This document shows positions 25,901 through 38,400 of a stretch of DNA of 64,000 nt, piece by piece. The stretch spans positions 14,792,858-14,856,857 of the forward strand of contig CM028898.1 of NCBI GenBank assembly GCA_016801885.1, in the 5' to 3' direction. Position 1 is the stretch's first letter, and every line of letters starts with the position of its first letter. Origin of the DNA: Toxotes chatareus (Eukaryota > Chordata > Actinopteri > Toxotidae). Position numbers and translations under genes: made by a program. The notes beneath the pieces are model-generated. The model searched no databases. It had not been told where the DNA came from and was given only the letters and a program-made list of their open reading frames with translations.

Positions 25901-26327
25901 CGGGGATATTTTTTCAACTCCTCTCTCTCACCTTTTCTTTTTTGTATGAGCTAATCATATTCTATTCCACATATCGCTCATTCGGTGTTAAATCACCATA
26001 TTCCTTTTTCCCCCCTTCCCCTTCACCACCTCATACAGAACACATTCTTCATTAGTTACACTCATGCAGCTGTTCTCTGTCCTTGTATTTTGCACCTGTT
26101 CTGTCTTTGGGGTCCCCTGTGTTCTCCTGTCATGATCTCATCTCCCTATGGTTCTGTGGTCGAAGCTAAGCCACGGCTAGTCTGCTTGTCTGGATCCTCT
26201 CTCACTGTCTGTCTTTTTTTCAAGGTTATGTTTGATATTTAATGTGATGCAATTATAATTTAAGATTTAATGATCTGAGTTTTGCTGCCACGAACAAGAC
26301 TGTTTGAGTTAAAATTCTCCTGTCACG
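22961..26327. other. Unique noncoding DNA
   Basis: No gene recognised. About 23590-23740 is repeat-free and evenly composed and may be a weaker conserved block. About 25130-25340 is purine-rich and underlies a spurious minus-strand frame. About 25470-25690 is GC-richer with overlapping 68- and 83-codon frames that show no domain. About 25880-26040 is pyrimidine-rich. Confidence 0.5.
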
Positions 26328-26354
26328 CACACACACACACACATACACACACAT
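26328..26354. repeat. (CA)n microsatellite with one CATA interruption
   Basis: About 26 bp of CA repeats with a single ACATAC break. Confidence 0.85.
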
Positions 26355-29300
26355 CACTGTGCCTCAGCCTCGCCTGGCAGGATGTGTGTTGTTGCACACT
26401 ATTAGCATAATGGTCATTTACATAGGGCAGAACTGTTACAGGTAATTCAATCTATATGTAAAACACTGTTGCTAGTGAGGCAGGCAGCCACTGACAGTTC
26501 AGCTAACCCATGCTGCCCAGAGCACCTGCGTTGCCATAATTATAGCTTGCAATCAGACCCAGTCCACAGCCATTTTTAGAAACCAAAAGTCAAACCTGTA
26601 CAGGGAGATTATGCGTTGATCATCTGTTGTGTTCTGCAGTATTTGCCACCTTCCAAAAGCTGGCTATCGGTTACTTTAGGACACTTTTTTCCAATTGGTG
26701 GACCTGTCACTTGGGTTTTTTTGACCTGTTCATTTCTGTAAATTGACACACAGACCAATTTAATAAATTCAGTGGAAGCTGAGATTCCAGCACTGCGTTT
26801 GGGATTACCTCCAGAACCATGTAATGTGCTATATATAGGCAAGACACTGTGGCACAGTGGATGGACACCCGACTGCTGCCCTACAAGCATCCCTCAGTGT
26901 CCTCCACTAACACACATGCATGCAGACTCATACACAGAAAACACCATCTCTCTCCTTTCCTTTTTGTTTGCCAATCACATTATCACCCTGTAACACTGCA
27001 CTGACTGCTGATCCGTCATGCATGCAAGCCGTCACCGTAATGTTACCGTCATAATAAGCCTCTATTCTTCCATGAATGACAGCCGACTTAATTTGAATTG
27101 ACTGACTCGTTCTGATTTGCCAAGTTCACGAGCTTCCACCAAACAGCAGCAACTCGGCCTTTTACAGAGCATTTATTTTTACTCCCTTTATTCCATTTAC
27201 AGTCCATTGTTTTATGTTCAACTCTTCATTTTTTTCTTCTCATTTGCCGTCGTCTTCTTCCTCTTCCACTTCCTCTTTATGAATAATTCATTCAGTCATA
27301 CATAATTTAGGGGAAGCAGCCAGAGATTTACACAGCTCTTTGTGTCACTGAGTTTTGTTTGGTGGCATATTCAATAATTGTTTAATATATCAAATTGACT
27401 GGGAATTGGGAGCCCGGGCTGTGCGTGCAGCACTGCCTGATATGTCTGATTGTGGCAGGCCAAATACTTTCCTACAGTAGGAGACTCCTCCGTAACTGCC
27501 AGGGGAACTTCCTACTCTCCTTCAACGACCATAATTCTTCATTTTCCTTTTGGCTGAAATGCTTCTTGGAATACTTTGCAGCGTGAAGTCCACACTAATG
27601 AAGTACAGAGTCAGTTTATTGTCAGTCATTGTGTGAGGGATTCTGCACTGGTCTCGTACTATGTCTGCTTCAGATTAGCCCAGCTGTGGGGTGTTTGCCT
27701 GCCATGAATGTGTCAGAATGTTTGGTTTGGTTCTCTCGTTCCTTACATTCGTAGCAGTGAAGGGAGATTTTTAAATCTTAGAAAGATTGCTAACATTAAT
27801 AATCTCACTCTTCACACAGGACCCAGCATGACATTTGCTGTTCTATCCCTATTCTGTTAAATACAAGCTTTTAGTCACTTCTGTTCATCCCAATGGGAAA
27901 GCTAGAAACTGTGATTTTTGCAGTTTCCATTGTGTATTCCAAAAGGTTTATGCACTGTGCTAGATCCGTGTGGCGTGTTATTATTTCTAATATGTCTGGC
28001 TTTCAAAATGTGTATTAGCTTTGGGATACACCTTTGTTTTATTGTCTGAATAATGATCAGCTGAGATAATCCTGTATTTGGTTTTCTGGCTACATAGCCA
28101 ACAACATCAACAACATTACATGGAAAAAAAAAGCAATGCAATAAAATCTGATCCTCCGGCAGCTTTACCTAACATCCAAACATCTATTGTTGTACCCCTT
28201 GGGTGTGTGTTTATGACCGAAGGGAATGTCTTTGCCAAGTCCTATTTAATGAACTACTTCTCTCAACCAGTTCCCTTCTTTCATAAAGTGACTTGTCAGT
28301 TCTGCCTATGTGCTGTTTTTTCAGGGGAACTTAAGTCAAGTATTTGTGCATGTTGCTAATTTTATTTTGATTATTCACCGGTGAATTGTAAAGTTACTCT
28401 CTCCTCCTCACACTGATATTGACACTGTGGATTGTTTTTTAATTAAATCAGAAAATTAATTCTGGGACTGGGTCAATGTCTCAGCTTTCAACTTGGCTAG
28501 AGATAACAATGTATAACTAAATATGCATTCAGTGTATATAGAGCTTATTCAGTATCCAGGTGCTCTCAGTAACCTATGAGTCTGGAGCTGTGCTCTCACT
28601 CCTGGAAGTCAATGAGGCCATAAAAGAACCTATAGAACCATTCCATGTCCTTTGCAGCCAGCCAATGATCCTTTCGACTTTCTTTTTGTCCTTGTGGGCT
28701 GATTGAAAACCAGTCAGGGTTTACACTTTAATGTGCTGTATATATGCAGAGTTAAATATTTCATTTGGAACCACTGAAGAGAGAACTGGAAACCAAAATT
28801 GTATGTTAGAGTTCGTCTAGCTCTTCCTGTGAAAAGGGAACCATTATTTATATCAGGGTACCAGGCAGCGTGTTGTGTCTTCACCTGGCCCCAAAGACAT
28901 GATTAGAAGGATAGATGGAGGCTGGTGCAGCTACTCAGTTTCATTGTTTCAATGCATACAGTAGGTTGGCTGGCAACCCTAATTGGCTTGATTTCAATAC
29001 TGCATCCATGACACAAAAATGTCTTCATTTTCTATGGCCATAGTGTGACATCAGAGCAATGCTGGGTCATAAGCATTGTCTGCAGACGTTGATTACTGAA
29101 TGAAACACCATGATTGGCACTTTAGCTAGCCCGGGTGCTGAATTTCAATAAAAAATGGTTTTAATGAAATTAAATGTTCTTAAATTTAAATTAAATTTAT
29201 TCAGTTGTTTGACATTTGGTATGTCTGTGACACCAGTGATAATTGCAACAGTGCTGGGCATTTTGTACAATTTTGCTGGAGATGAAATACAGACGTATCT

Positions 29301-31239
29301 ACCCATTTCATTGTTTTAGTAAATTAACTTAATGCATCAGGAGAAATCCTGGGGCAAACACACACCAGATCAGCTGCTCTTCTGAATAAAATGTAACATG
29401 GCATGTAAATGTCAGCTGCCAGTGATGTTCCTCGGTACAGAGATATAGTTTCCTTTGGCTTTCTTCCCAAAAGTGTCACTCAACATCTGCCATTGAGAGT
29501 TAAAGTGAGAACACCTCGCTACAGGAAAATGCCATCCGTTGCTCGTTGCACACTGCCGTCTCAAGTTCCTACACGACATCCAGTGAGCCAAGGCAGATGA
29601 CACTACTTCAGCTCCAGGCGCCACCAGACAAATTGGACCCCAGGAGGAGCGTGAAACACTTGGCCATGGAAAACAATCGGACATTTGGAGACGTCTGCTG
29701 CTTCCTTGCTATGTAATATTGGCATAGGCAACTTCTGAAGGAAGGAGACAGATGGAGGGATGGAGAGCAGAGATGTGGATGGATCTTTTAAGCGGAACAA
29801 GCAGAAGGTGCGCAAACATGTTGTTTTAGAAAGAGGGACAGAGAGCAGAGGGATAATATTTAGCTACATTGTTAGAGATAGTGAATATTATGTCTCCAGT
29901 TGTACAAGAAAAAGAATGATTAAAAAGTCCATAGGCACATCAGGAGTAAGTCAAAGTTGCCTCATGAGGGAGAAAAGAATGAAAGCACAAGGTTACCTGG
30001 ATGTGGCAAAGGGAAAGGAAAGAAACACAATGGAATGTGTCAAAATAAATGAGAGCGGTGGAAAAACAGAAGAAGGGAGGCAGAGAAGAAGGTCCGAGGA
30101 TAAATCAAAGGAGCGTGAGGGATGTCTGCATGCAGCAGTGGAAAGAGCATTGGAGAGTGAGGAGTGATAAGTCCGTGACAGCTGCAGCATCATTAGTGTA
30201 TGAGGATCAATCCTCAAGACTCTTGTTTGCAGTCTTTCCTCATACAGCGGGCTGAGGTCGTTTATGGGCATGGTCATGCAGCTGCTGCAGCAACTTATAG
30301 ATAGCCTTCCTTACTTGTCCCACATCTGTAATCTGTGATCTCTGATCTCTCTCCCCTCCACCTCCACATCTCACCATCAGCACTGTGGGTATTTTTCTCA
30401 TGCCCTGCTCTGCGTTTCTTGGTCTGATATTGGTTTCACTTACCTAAAGCCAAAGGTCAGCCATACAGTAAGTGATGTCAGGATCAGAAAGATAGCAAAT
30501 ATCTTAGAAAGCAAATAAATAATCAACCTTTATAAACCTGTGAAATAAATCTGCACGAGAAATTCAAGTTTGTACATGTGTATGAAAGATGTTTATTTGT
30601 AGAAAAGAACAGATCACTTTACAAGCTCAAAGTCTTATTGACCCTGATTTGAGCCCACAGTGGTTTTGCTGCACCATGGCTTTGGCTCCCCCATTGTTGT
30701 GGCTATTGCTTTATCAATTCCAGTCAGCGGGAAGTAATTTGCCAGACTGGGGGTGTGTGACTACTACCCTGGGCCAGGCAACTGGTACACTGTGGCAGCA
30801 GAGCGTGGTGGCAAGACATAGGCCTGCTTACAGATTTACACAAGTGCTCAGACACACAAAAGAATGTGTAGCAGGCTTACTGTCTGTTCGCACATTACTC
30901 AAGATGCTGTTTGTTCCAATCTCTGCGTGTGTCTGTGTGTTCTCGCATGTATGAGTCGTGCATGTTTGTCCGCCTACTGCTGCACAGACTATACCACTGG
31001 GAGCTCATTTGAAACCAACTTTACAGGCAGGCTGAGGCCATTGTATGTGGATAATAATAAAATTCATGCTTGATTGATTGCTTGTGTCGTTATAGTAGCA
31101 TGTATATACCTTGCAGATCATTGTGCGTATGCACCCATCCCTGGTATGCAGCCCGTTCTCACTCCATTGAGTGCTCTGTTTGACTTTCCAATTCTGGGCG
31201 TAAAACAATAATTGGAACAATGCTCATGTCATAAGAGAC
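26355..31239. other. Unique noncoding DNA
   Basis: No gene recognised. A weak SINE-like fragment at about 26840-26910 is listed separately. About 27000-27120 is evenly composed and repeat-free. About 27165-27290 is pyrimidine/AT-rich. About 29740-30150 is purine-rich and gives the 135-codon frame at 29760-30167, whose Lys/Glu/Arg-rich product is a composition effect. The 121-codon frame at 30589-30954 shows no domain. Nothing else stands out. Confidence 0.5.
26840..26910 (+). mobile_element. Possible tRNA-derived SINE remnant
   Basis: TGTGGCACAGTGGATGG resembles a tRNA-type A box (TGGCNNAGTGG) of the kind at the head of fish tRNA-derived SINEs. The words CCGACTGCTGCCCTACAAGC follow. A matching B box (GGTTCGANNCC) is not found downstream, so this is either a truncated remnant or coincidence. 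Confidence 0.2.
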
Positions 31240-31480
31240 ATCTCATCTATTGCCGGCACACTCTGTTTTTAATCTGCATAGAGAAATAGCCTATGATTTC
31301 CTTATCGGGTCCCTCAATTAATCTGGGCTTCCCCTTTTTGTTTGCATTTCCAGTCTTTAGAGTTATCTTCATTTCGGCAGCGGGAAGTTTGTGCAGGGCT
31401 GCAAAAGCCATGTCACATTAACGGGAGAAGAAAGTCCTTGCTTGTAATTACTTAACACTTGTGCTGTCTTTCAAGGAAAG
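31240..31480. promoter_or_regulatory. Candidate conserved noncoding element
   Basis: Evenly composed, repeat-free sequence with TTTAATCTGCATAG, CAATTAATCTGGGC, TTGTTTGCATTTCC, CATTAACGGG and TTGTAATTACTTAAC, all plausible homeodomain, POU or forkhead cores. A short GA run follows at 31491-31503. Conservation is inferred only from texture. Confidence 0.28.
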
Positions 31481-32329
31481 GAACAGGGGCGAGAGAGAGA
31501 GAGGGGGATGACAATAGCTGAGTCTGCCGTCTCATTTACTAAATGAGGCCTTTGGCCGTCTTGTCTCGCTGAGAGAACTGTGCATTGTGGCATAGAGGAT
31601 CTCATTGGTTCCCTTGTTTCAGGAGTTGATTGTTTAACCTGCTGAACCTAATTATGATACATTAGACTCATATTATTACCCATGACAGTACATTGCCAGC
31701 GTGTCTCATATGAGTTCTCTGTGGGTGTCTTCTTGTACACATTTATATTGTTGCTGTATCATCTATGACGCTAATGATGCCCAGGAAAAGCTCTGTCTTC
31801 TTCTTTTGTCCCTGAAAAAACTTTGAACTTTTAACACATGCAAGAAATATCTGCTGTGTCAATGCATTTATCAGAAGTGGAAAAGCAAGAGACTCGACTC
31901 GGTGGACAAACAGAAACCCTACTCGTAGGTGACTCATACCATTTCCCACGGGCACGTCTGAATCATTGTAATGGCCTTAACAGCAGCTGTGTCTGAGCCT
32001 GGTGCGTGTGCGTGTGCCTGTGCATGAGTATGTGCTGGCGAGGATGTGTGTGTTCAAAAAAAATCCTCGCTTTTCTCCTCATCTCTCTACCAGACATGTA
32101 CAGCCCTCCATCCGTCTCTAATTGCCTCCACCTCACACATCATTTGTGTGTCTGCCGTAAAAAGAAACATTGAAACTCTACCACTGGGGATCCATAACCG
32201 TTTTCCAGCCTATATGCTTTTTATTGCCGTATTTAGAGCCTTCATAAATATAGAGCAAAGCATTAGGGAACAGAGAACCAGTGAAGAATCACAGCCAAGG
32301 CACCTGCTGCTATTTCTGTAGATAATCAG

Positions 32330-32410
32330 GCAGACAGACCAATAGAATGACAGGCACACAGTCAGACAGGCAGGCAGACACACAGACAGACACACAGAAG
32401 GAAGGAAACT
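32330..32410. repeat. Degenerate CAGA/CAGG tetranucleotide stretch
   Basis: Words CAGACAGACC, CAGACAGGCAGGCAGAC, CACACAGACAGACACACAG and GAAGGAAGG keep a rough four-base rhythm over about 80 bp with many substitutions, as in an old decayed array. Confidence 0.65.
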
Positions 32411-32613
32411 GAACCGGTAGCTAACGCAGCATCTAGGAATATTAGCAACATAACTCACAGTGGGTACAAATCACAGATTAGATCACATATTTAAACCCAC
32501 AATAGAAACACAGAAAACTGTGTACACCCAAGCAAAACACATTCTGCCTTTGTCTTTCTCTTGCTGTCCAGCTCTTCCAGCCCTTGCTGATTATGCGCAG
32601 CCAGGTTCATATA

Positions 32614-32616
<3 letters not shown>

Positions 32617-32647
<31 letters not shown>
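32617..32647. repeat. (AC)n microsatellite, 31 bp
   Basis: About 15.5 uninterrupted AC units. Confidence 0.92.
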
Positions 32648-32652
<5 letters not shown>

Positions 32653-33905
32653 CCATACGCCTCCAGATTGTTTAGCATACAGCAGGCATTCGCTCATTGT
32701 TCTTCGGGAGTTGCAAGGTCAACAAGTTCCCTCACTGATAGACTCAACATGGAGAGGATGGAGGATGAACAAAGCCAGCGATGCATACAGAGGCATCACC
32801 CTCGCATGTATACAAAAACCCTAACACAGTGTACATACACACATATGCAGAGATGCACTCACATCTTTAGCTGTTTTTCCTTCCCAACAAAGAGAACATA
32901 AATTAACCACATCAGAGCAGCATTTACCAAGGATGTTCTTTGACCCCAGTAACAATGTGTCCAATAAAACATTTATACACCCTCCTGCCTCATACTCTGA
33001 ACTCCAGTGAAATTCCACACTTAAAGCCAGAGAGCTGAATATTGTAACGCTCAGTCATGGTAGTGTATGAATCTACTTTACTACACAAGGTAATAAAAGT
33101 ATTTTTGCAATATTTATTATATTGATTTTATTGTGTACTGCTTCCTTTGGGTTCATTTTGCAGAAATTGAGACAAAGTTTAACATTGAGATGAATATGAA
33201 ATTAAGTAATATAATGCACCACTATAAACGGTAGATGTTAGTAATTTTATGTATTTAGGATCGTCAAAAGGACCGTGCCTGAATCCAACGATTAATGACA
33301 AAACCGTACCATGTCTCACGATGATATTCTAAAAAAATTCTTTGGCATTGAACCTACCTGTTCTGCAGAATTGTCCAATGTTAACATTTTACCTGGCAAG
33401 TTGGGTAAAAAAAACAAGAAAATATTGATTCCTCAGGTTTGATTTTTTTTTTTCCTTGCTGGACTGAATAACAGTTTTCCACCTCTGCAATCAAATGATT
33501 GGAATGTTCTCTGTGGCAGAGATGAGAACAAATCAATCAGAGAAGGATGTAGATTCTTGGGCCAAGATGCAGGTTTAGAAAATGTGACATTTAGGGTCCA
33601 ATTGGTGTCGTATTATATAGCATATTGTTTTTTGATGGCTTTAATGGATAGATGATGTCTACCTTGCAGGCTCGTGCAACGCTGTGGTGACTTTTAGTTC
33701 TTTAACTGATTCTAAGTATCTCTCCACGTCAAGTTTAGCATGATGCTGTCTTCACTTATCTTCACTTAGCCAGATGGCAGACTTAACACTGTGAGGGGAA
33801 GTAGGAAATAAAAGAGAGGGTGAGGAAGACAAACAGATGGCTTTTATCATGACTCAATTAAAAGTTTCTTTTCTTCTGCTGGCAACACAGCAAAAGGCTG
33901 GATTC

Positions 33906-33926
33906 TGTGTGTGTGTGTGTGTGTGT
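33906..33926. repeat. (TG)n microsatellite, 21 bp
   Basis: About ten uninterrupted TG units, then CTGTTGTG. Confidence 0.85.
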
Positions 33927-34440
33927 CTGTTGTGTATTCTGTAATACACGATAAGATGTGACTTTATTGCTCAAAGCGTTGACAGCAAGTGAACTGGACT
34001 CATCTCGTCTCAGTGTCAAAGACAGTCAACCACGGTTACGCCACACCTCACAGCTAACAAATACACACCCACGTGTTCTTTTTCTTTTCTCTTCATAACA
34101 GTTTTCCACAAACACAATTTTAGTATGATATCAGTGTGTCTTCTGACTCCGGAGACAGGAAATGCAGGAGCTGCACCAAATGTTTTAATTTAAAGAGTCA
34201 GACAGAATAATAGATTGATCAATCAGTTAGCCCACATGCTCAGTGTAAAATTATGAACTTAATTACTGATTTTAATTATTATTTTTACATCAAATCCTCA
34301 AGGGCCATGAATTATTGGCACCTGCTGTGATTTTGTCCTGTATCTTTTTATTTTCATAGTTTCTCACTTTCTTTCTTAGTTACTTCCCTAATGTCTTCAT
34401 GTCCCTCCCATTTAATTTCTTGCCCTGAAAACCTTTCGGT

Positions 34441-34494
34441 GCCCTCTCATTTTCCTCTTTGTCTCTCTCTCATTCTCTCTCTCTCTCTCTCTCT
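34441..34494. repeat. CT-rich tract with (TC)n core
   Basis: A pyrimidine-rich stretch with a perfect TC run at 34474-34494. It directly precedes the TAAT-rich block that starts near 34510. Confidence 0.75.
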
Positions 34495-34509
34495 GTTTCT
34501 CTCCCTTTC

Positions 34510-34680
34510 ACTCAATTCCCCCTTCGCTAATTCTAATTAAAGACAAGAAACGTCATCTTTTATTAATGAAGCTGTTAATGAAACAGGGACCGCTTTTGTC
34601 AGGGACAAAAGTTTCCACCAATTAATTCTTAGCAATTAAAGTTGAAGAAAAAGATTCTCCCGGACGAGTATTTTGCTCTG
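34510..34680. promoter_or_regulatory. Candidate conserved noncoding element, homeodomain-rich
   Basis: In 170 bp there are at least five TAAT/ATTA cores: TAATTA at 34534-34539, TATTAATG near 34561, GTTAATG near 34574, CAATTAATTC near 34618 and CAATTAAAG near 34633. A hairpin CTTTTGTC-AGG-GACAAAAG sits in the middle (34593-34611). No open frame spans it. It is among the strongest candidates in the window by texture, but conservation is untested. Confidence 0.38.
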
Positions 34681-36000
34681 ACTCCCCTGGCATGGTGTGT
34701 TTTTTTTTTTATCCATTGACTAAAAACCAGAAATCCTTGTGTGTTTTATGCCTGAAGGCTATAATCTACCAAAGGTATGCAGGCTAAAGTGAAACTCCGA
34801 TTACAGTTCTCTTTGTATTGGTATTAGTATTTCCTGAGGCTAAATCATTTAGAGCAGCTAAGCAGTTTTTCTTGTGTCAAGGTTAACGTATAGTTTATTT
34901 CTTCTTCATATATACATTCAGGATGTGGCATGGGTTTATGGAGTCATTTCACCTCAAGCTCTTAAAATGTGTGTCTGCTTCTCGTGCATCATGCAAAGCG
35001 ACAAAGCCATAATATTGCTCGGTTTATTGTTTGTTCTAAAGCACAGGGTGTACGTAGTGTACAGATAACCCAAAGTGGCAGGAGCCCTTCTCTCCATCCT
35101 CTGTTTCTCTCACATCCCTCCTCAAACACCTCAATCAGAGATTAGACACAGAGGGTGAGAAAATATACAAAACATTCCCTGAAACAGTGGTGAAAGAAAA
35201 AGTTAACAAGAATCTGACCCAGCATTCAACTTTTAATGTTCTGAAACTCGATGCCACAGACCCATTTTGTTTGTTACTCAAAATGCAATAAGGTTTGATA
35301 TCAGCCCTAACAGTGAACCAGTCAGGCAGGAAGCCCATCAGTCAGTCGGATAGCGGACTTGACTTTTTATTGTTTACAAAAGGGAAGCTCGTCGCTGGTG
35401 GAAAAGGTAGCATTGCTTAGCCAGGTCATTTTCCAGACTTTGTTTTCACCGCATCTGCAAAGAGGAATGGCAGGGGACGATCCGTTCTGCTTACAAATTC
35501 ATAGGTAGTTACGAAAGTGATAGGATCCGCAGATACACCAGCGATGCCCCAATTAGCTGGAGAGGCACTGAGCGTTAAAGCCATCTGTGTCTCCCTTGAG
35601 TGGTGTGTTATTGACAAAACTGCTCTGTGGCAATTTGTGAATAACGTTCCTCTTTTTATGTGTAGGTCTGAGTGTGAGTGCATTCTCCTACGCCAGCATA
35701 TGAGGAAACAAGCCATTAAACTGAGCACACACCACACATGGGTCATAGACAAACACACACACAAACGAAAAAACACGAAGCACTTGTTCACCCTCTCTCC
35801 TCCACTTAGCATGTCAGGTTTTTTTCATTTGTCCCAGCAGTGTGCCGTATTCTTCTGAGTGGCTGCTCAGTAACCTCACGTGGAGAGAGAAGAATGGACA
35901 GACCCACTGAGAGTCTAATTAACCCTAATTAAGGACTAAAAATGATAATAGAAAAGTGAGTTGCTGTGCCAACTTGGCTGGAGCAGCTACATGCCACTGT

Positions 36001-36036
36001 CTTTCTTTCTTTTTCTTTCTGTCTGTCTGTCTTTCA
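36001..36036. repeat. (CTTT)n(CTGT)n compound microsatellite
   Basis: CTTTCTTTCTTTTTCTTTCT is followed by three CTGT units and CTTTC, giving a short compound tetranucleotide array. Confidence 0.8.
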
Positions 36037-36454
36037 ACTTCATAGGTCAAGTTGCGGTTGTCAGTTCTATGGAAAACAGAAAGATGAAAGTGAAGGAAAA
36101 AAAAAAAACCAGTCGGTGGTCGTTATGTTTGAATTGTGTTTGAAATTATCATAGCAAAAGACTTCACATGCGTGGCTGAGTGTGACACTTTTTTTGAATA
36201 ATCAATTAATTATTTAGTGTATTAAATATCAGAAAATAGTCACATGCTCATCGAAATTGGAAAAGGATAAAAAATACAAGGCGATCTCTTCAAATTGTTG
36301 TTACGCCTTGTTACACCCGACCGACAGTCAAAGACCCAAAGCTCCTCAATTAGCTGTGACATAAAACAGAATACTCACATTGAAGGGGCTCGAAACAGTG
36401 AACATTTAATTAAACGTTTGGTGTTTCAAGTTTGTGAACGTTAAGTTAAATGAT

Positions 36455-36504
36455 TAATTACTTCCTCAGGTGTCTCTTGTATAGGAGACACTTGAGAAGT
36501 ATTA
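36455..36504. repeat. Stem-loop, about 20 paired bases
   Basis: CTCAGGTGTCTC (36465-36476) pairs with GAGACACTTGAG (36485-36496) across an 8-base loop TTGTATAG, with one G-T wobble. Past a bulged C (36464), ACTT pairs with AAGT, and pairing continues through another one-base bulge to 36455/36504. At 50 nt it is shorter than usual microRNA precursors, and I recognise no microRNA. Either strand could fold. Confidence 0.65.
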
Positions 36505-37134
36505 CTTAGCAGCCTTGTAGGCCCTGATAAGGTTGCTTGTTTTGGGGCCAGTAAGAGAGGAGGCAGAGGTATGATAGTGTCCACGTCTGTAATTCATATA
36601 GCCTGTTTCCCACCTTGCGCTTCATCCTCTCCTCCATGTTGGAGGCAGATTATAGGGCAGACTAATGAGTGTCACTCTAAGTGAAAGACCGCACCTGACA
36701 ATTGTGCTGCTGCCACCATCACCCTGCAGCCCTGTCTCCCTTCACTAATGATTAAATACCATACATTTACTCCTTCTTCCCCACTTCTCATTCGCTTATG
36801 GCTGCACTCCTCCCTACCTCACTTCCTCTGTTCTTTCAAACTAGCTCGTTACTGTCCCATATGAGAGGAAAAATTGGACACGGTATCCTATCCTTTCTCT
36901 GGATGGATGGATGCTTTTTTGATTGTTTTCTTGAGCAAACACAACACAGTGCTGAGGAGTGGTGTAATGGTGTTCTCAGAGCTTTGACAAGGTGGATCTA
37001 GCTGCTGCATTGTGCTTATTGCGGATTGGGGTGGCGGAGGTAATGTGATTTCTGACTGGAGCGTGGCGAGGGTAGGTTGAAAATTTGATGTCTACACACT
37101 GTTGGGCATTTCTCGGTGTGTGTGCGTGACTTTC

Positions 37135-37150
37135 TGTGTGTGTGTGTGTG
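37135..37150. repeat. Short (TG)n run
   Basis: About eight TG units in a wider TG-rich context that begins near 37117. Confidence 0.75.
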
Positions 37151-38204
37151 TAAGAGGAAGCGGAAGGAAGGAAATGGCATTGTTTATGTCAATTTTGCAC
37201 CATTGCAATATATAGAAAAAGAATGATTGTGTGTGTTGGGTGTAGTGTGTGTCTGTATCTCTGTGTAAGTGTGCTTTTTGTTTTGCCAACGAGTTCATGT
37301 CATGTCTGTATCACTCCCTGAGGCTAGTTTTGATGTGCTGGTATCTGATTTGGCATGCTTCCACCCTACCTCATAACCCCCTCGCCCTGAAGGAAACAAA
37401 TTTTACAGTCTTTCCATTCTGTCTGTCCATTGCTTTTTCCTCTGGGGTCCTGATCCAGCGGGTGTCCGTCCATCACAATGCCTGAATGAATGTCCAGAGA
37501 TGGTTTGTTTCATCCCCACAGGCACCGAGACCTATCTGATGAGTTGGGGGACAGCTGAAGTACATACATGGCCTTTTTTTAAAATTCCTTCAGCATGCTG
37601 CTGCTGAGATTGGACCTTCCTCTTGTGTCGTAGCAGAAAAGAAAGTTGTATTGTTTTGATCTATGATTGCTTGATATCATTTTCTGTGATCCGATATGAT
37701 GGAGTATATCACTTCCATCTTATATGTGTGTTTGCCATATTCTTGTCTGTGGTATAATAGACAGTTTTCATTCCCTATCTCTGCACAGGGATAACCTCTG
37801 CTCAGGTCTAATCCTGTTAATGCTAAAATCTGATTACGGGCTGTAGCCCACAGCACTAAGGCAATATGTGTGTGAGCGTGTGTGAGATAGTACTGTATGT
37901 GTGATGTAATATAGAGGATAAACAGAGGAAAGAAAAAGACAAAGATAGTATGATAAAGACACATTTAAATGAATAGATTTGCATATGCAGAGTATGTTTG
38001 CATCTGGATTTCTAAATTTTGTTGCATATAATCCACCATTCGGAAAAATGTTACTGCTACAAAATGATTACTGGTAAGAAGTTAAATACGTTTTGAGGGG
38101 AAAGGGCACACTGAGAATCAAATCAGCTTGAAGATTGAAGCATTGACTGATGAAATATTTATTGATAAACATCAAGAAATATTTTGAATGTTATTCAATA
38201 CCTG

Positions 38205-38400
38205 ACCTTTTCTTTGAACCTTATGTCAGCAGGGAAGAACACAGCCAATCTCAGGGCGGCGAACGTCCTGAGAATGTTAAGTCCCAAAGCAAAAAGATGG
38301 TTATCATTATGTGGACAGTCTTACTCTGAGGATTTAACGTATTCCAGTGAGGCCCTAATGCTGGACTAAATTACTGTTATCAGCCCTCACTCAGACACAA
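38205..38400. promoter_or_regulatory. Candidate conserved noncoding element
   Basis: Repeat-free, evenly composed block with CAGCAGGGAAGAACAC, CGGCGAACGTCCTGAG, GGTTATCATTATGTGG and GGACTAAATTACTG. The 61-codon plus-strand frame at 38184-38369 crosses it, but the product matches nothing I know. It could be an unrecognised exon or, more likely, regulatory sequence. Confidence 0.25.

Larger units (their letters stand above)
31481..34440. other. Unique noncoding DNA with several microsatellites
   Basis: No gene recognised. It contains the GA run (31491-31503), a tetranucleotide-like stretch (32330-32410), an AC array (32617-32647), an 11-base T run (33443-33453) and a TG array (33906-33926). 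The sequence between is unique and AT-leaning. Frames on both strands over the AC array (His/Thr or Val/Cys repeats) are artefacts. Confidence 0.5.
34681..38204. other. Unique noncoding DNA
   Basis: No gene recognised. It contains T11 at 34700-34710, a CTTT/CTGT stretch (36001-36036), A12 near 36099, a stem-loop (36455-36504), an evenly composed block near 36580-36760 that could be conserved, and a short TG array (37135-37150). The 128- and 113-codon overlapping frames at 35426-35858 lie on opposite strands and show no domain, so both are rejected. Confidence 0.5.

Noticed and set aside
29760..30167. Plus-strand 135-codon frame
   Set aside because: A purine-rich tract explains the Lys/Glu/Arg composition. 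No domain.
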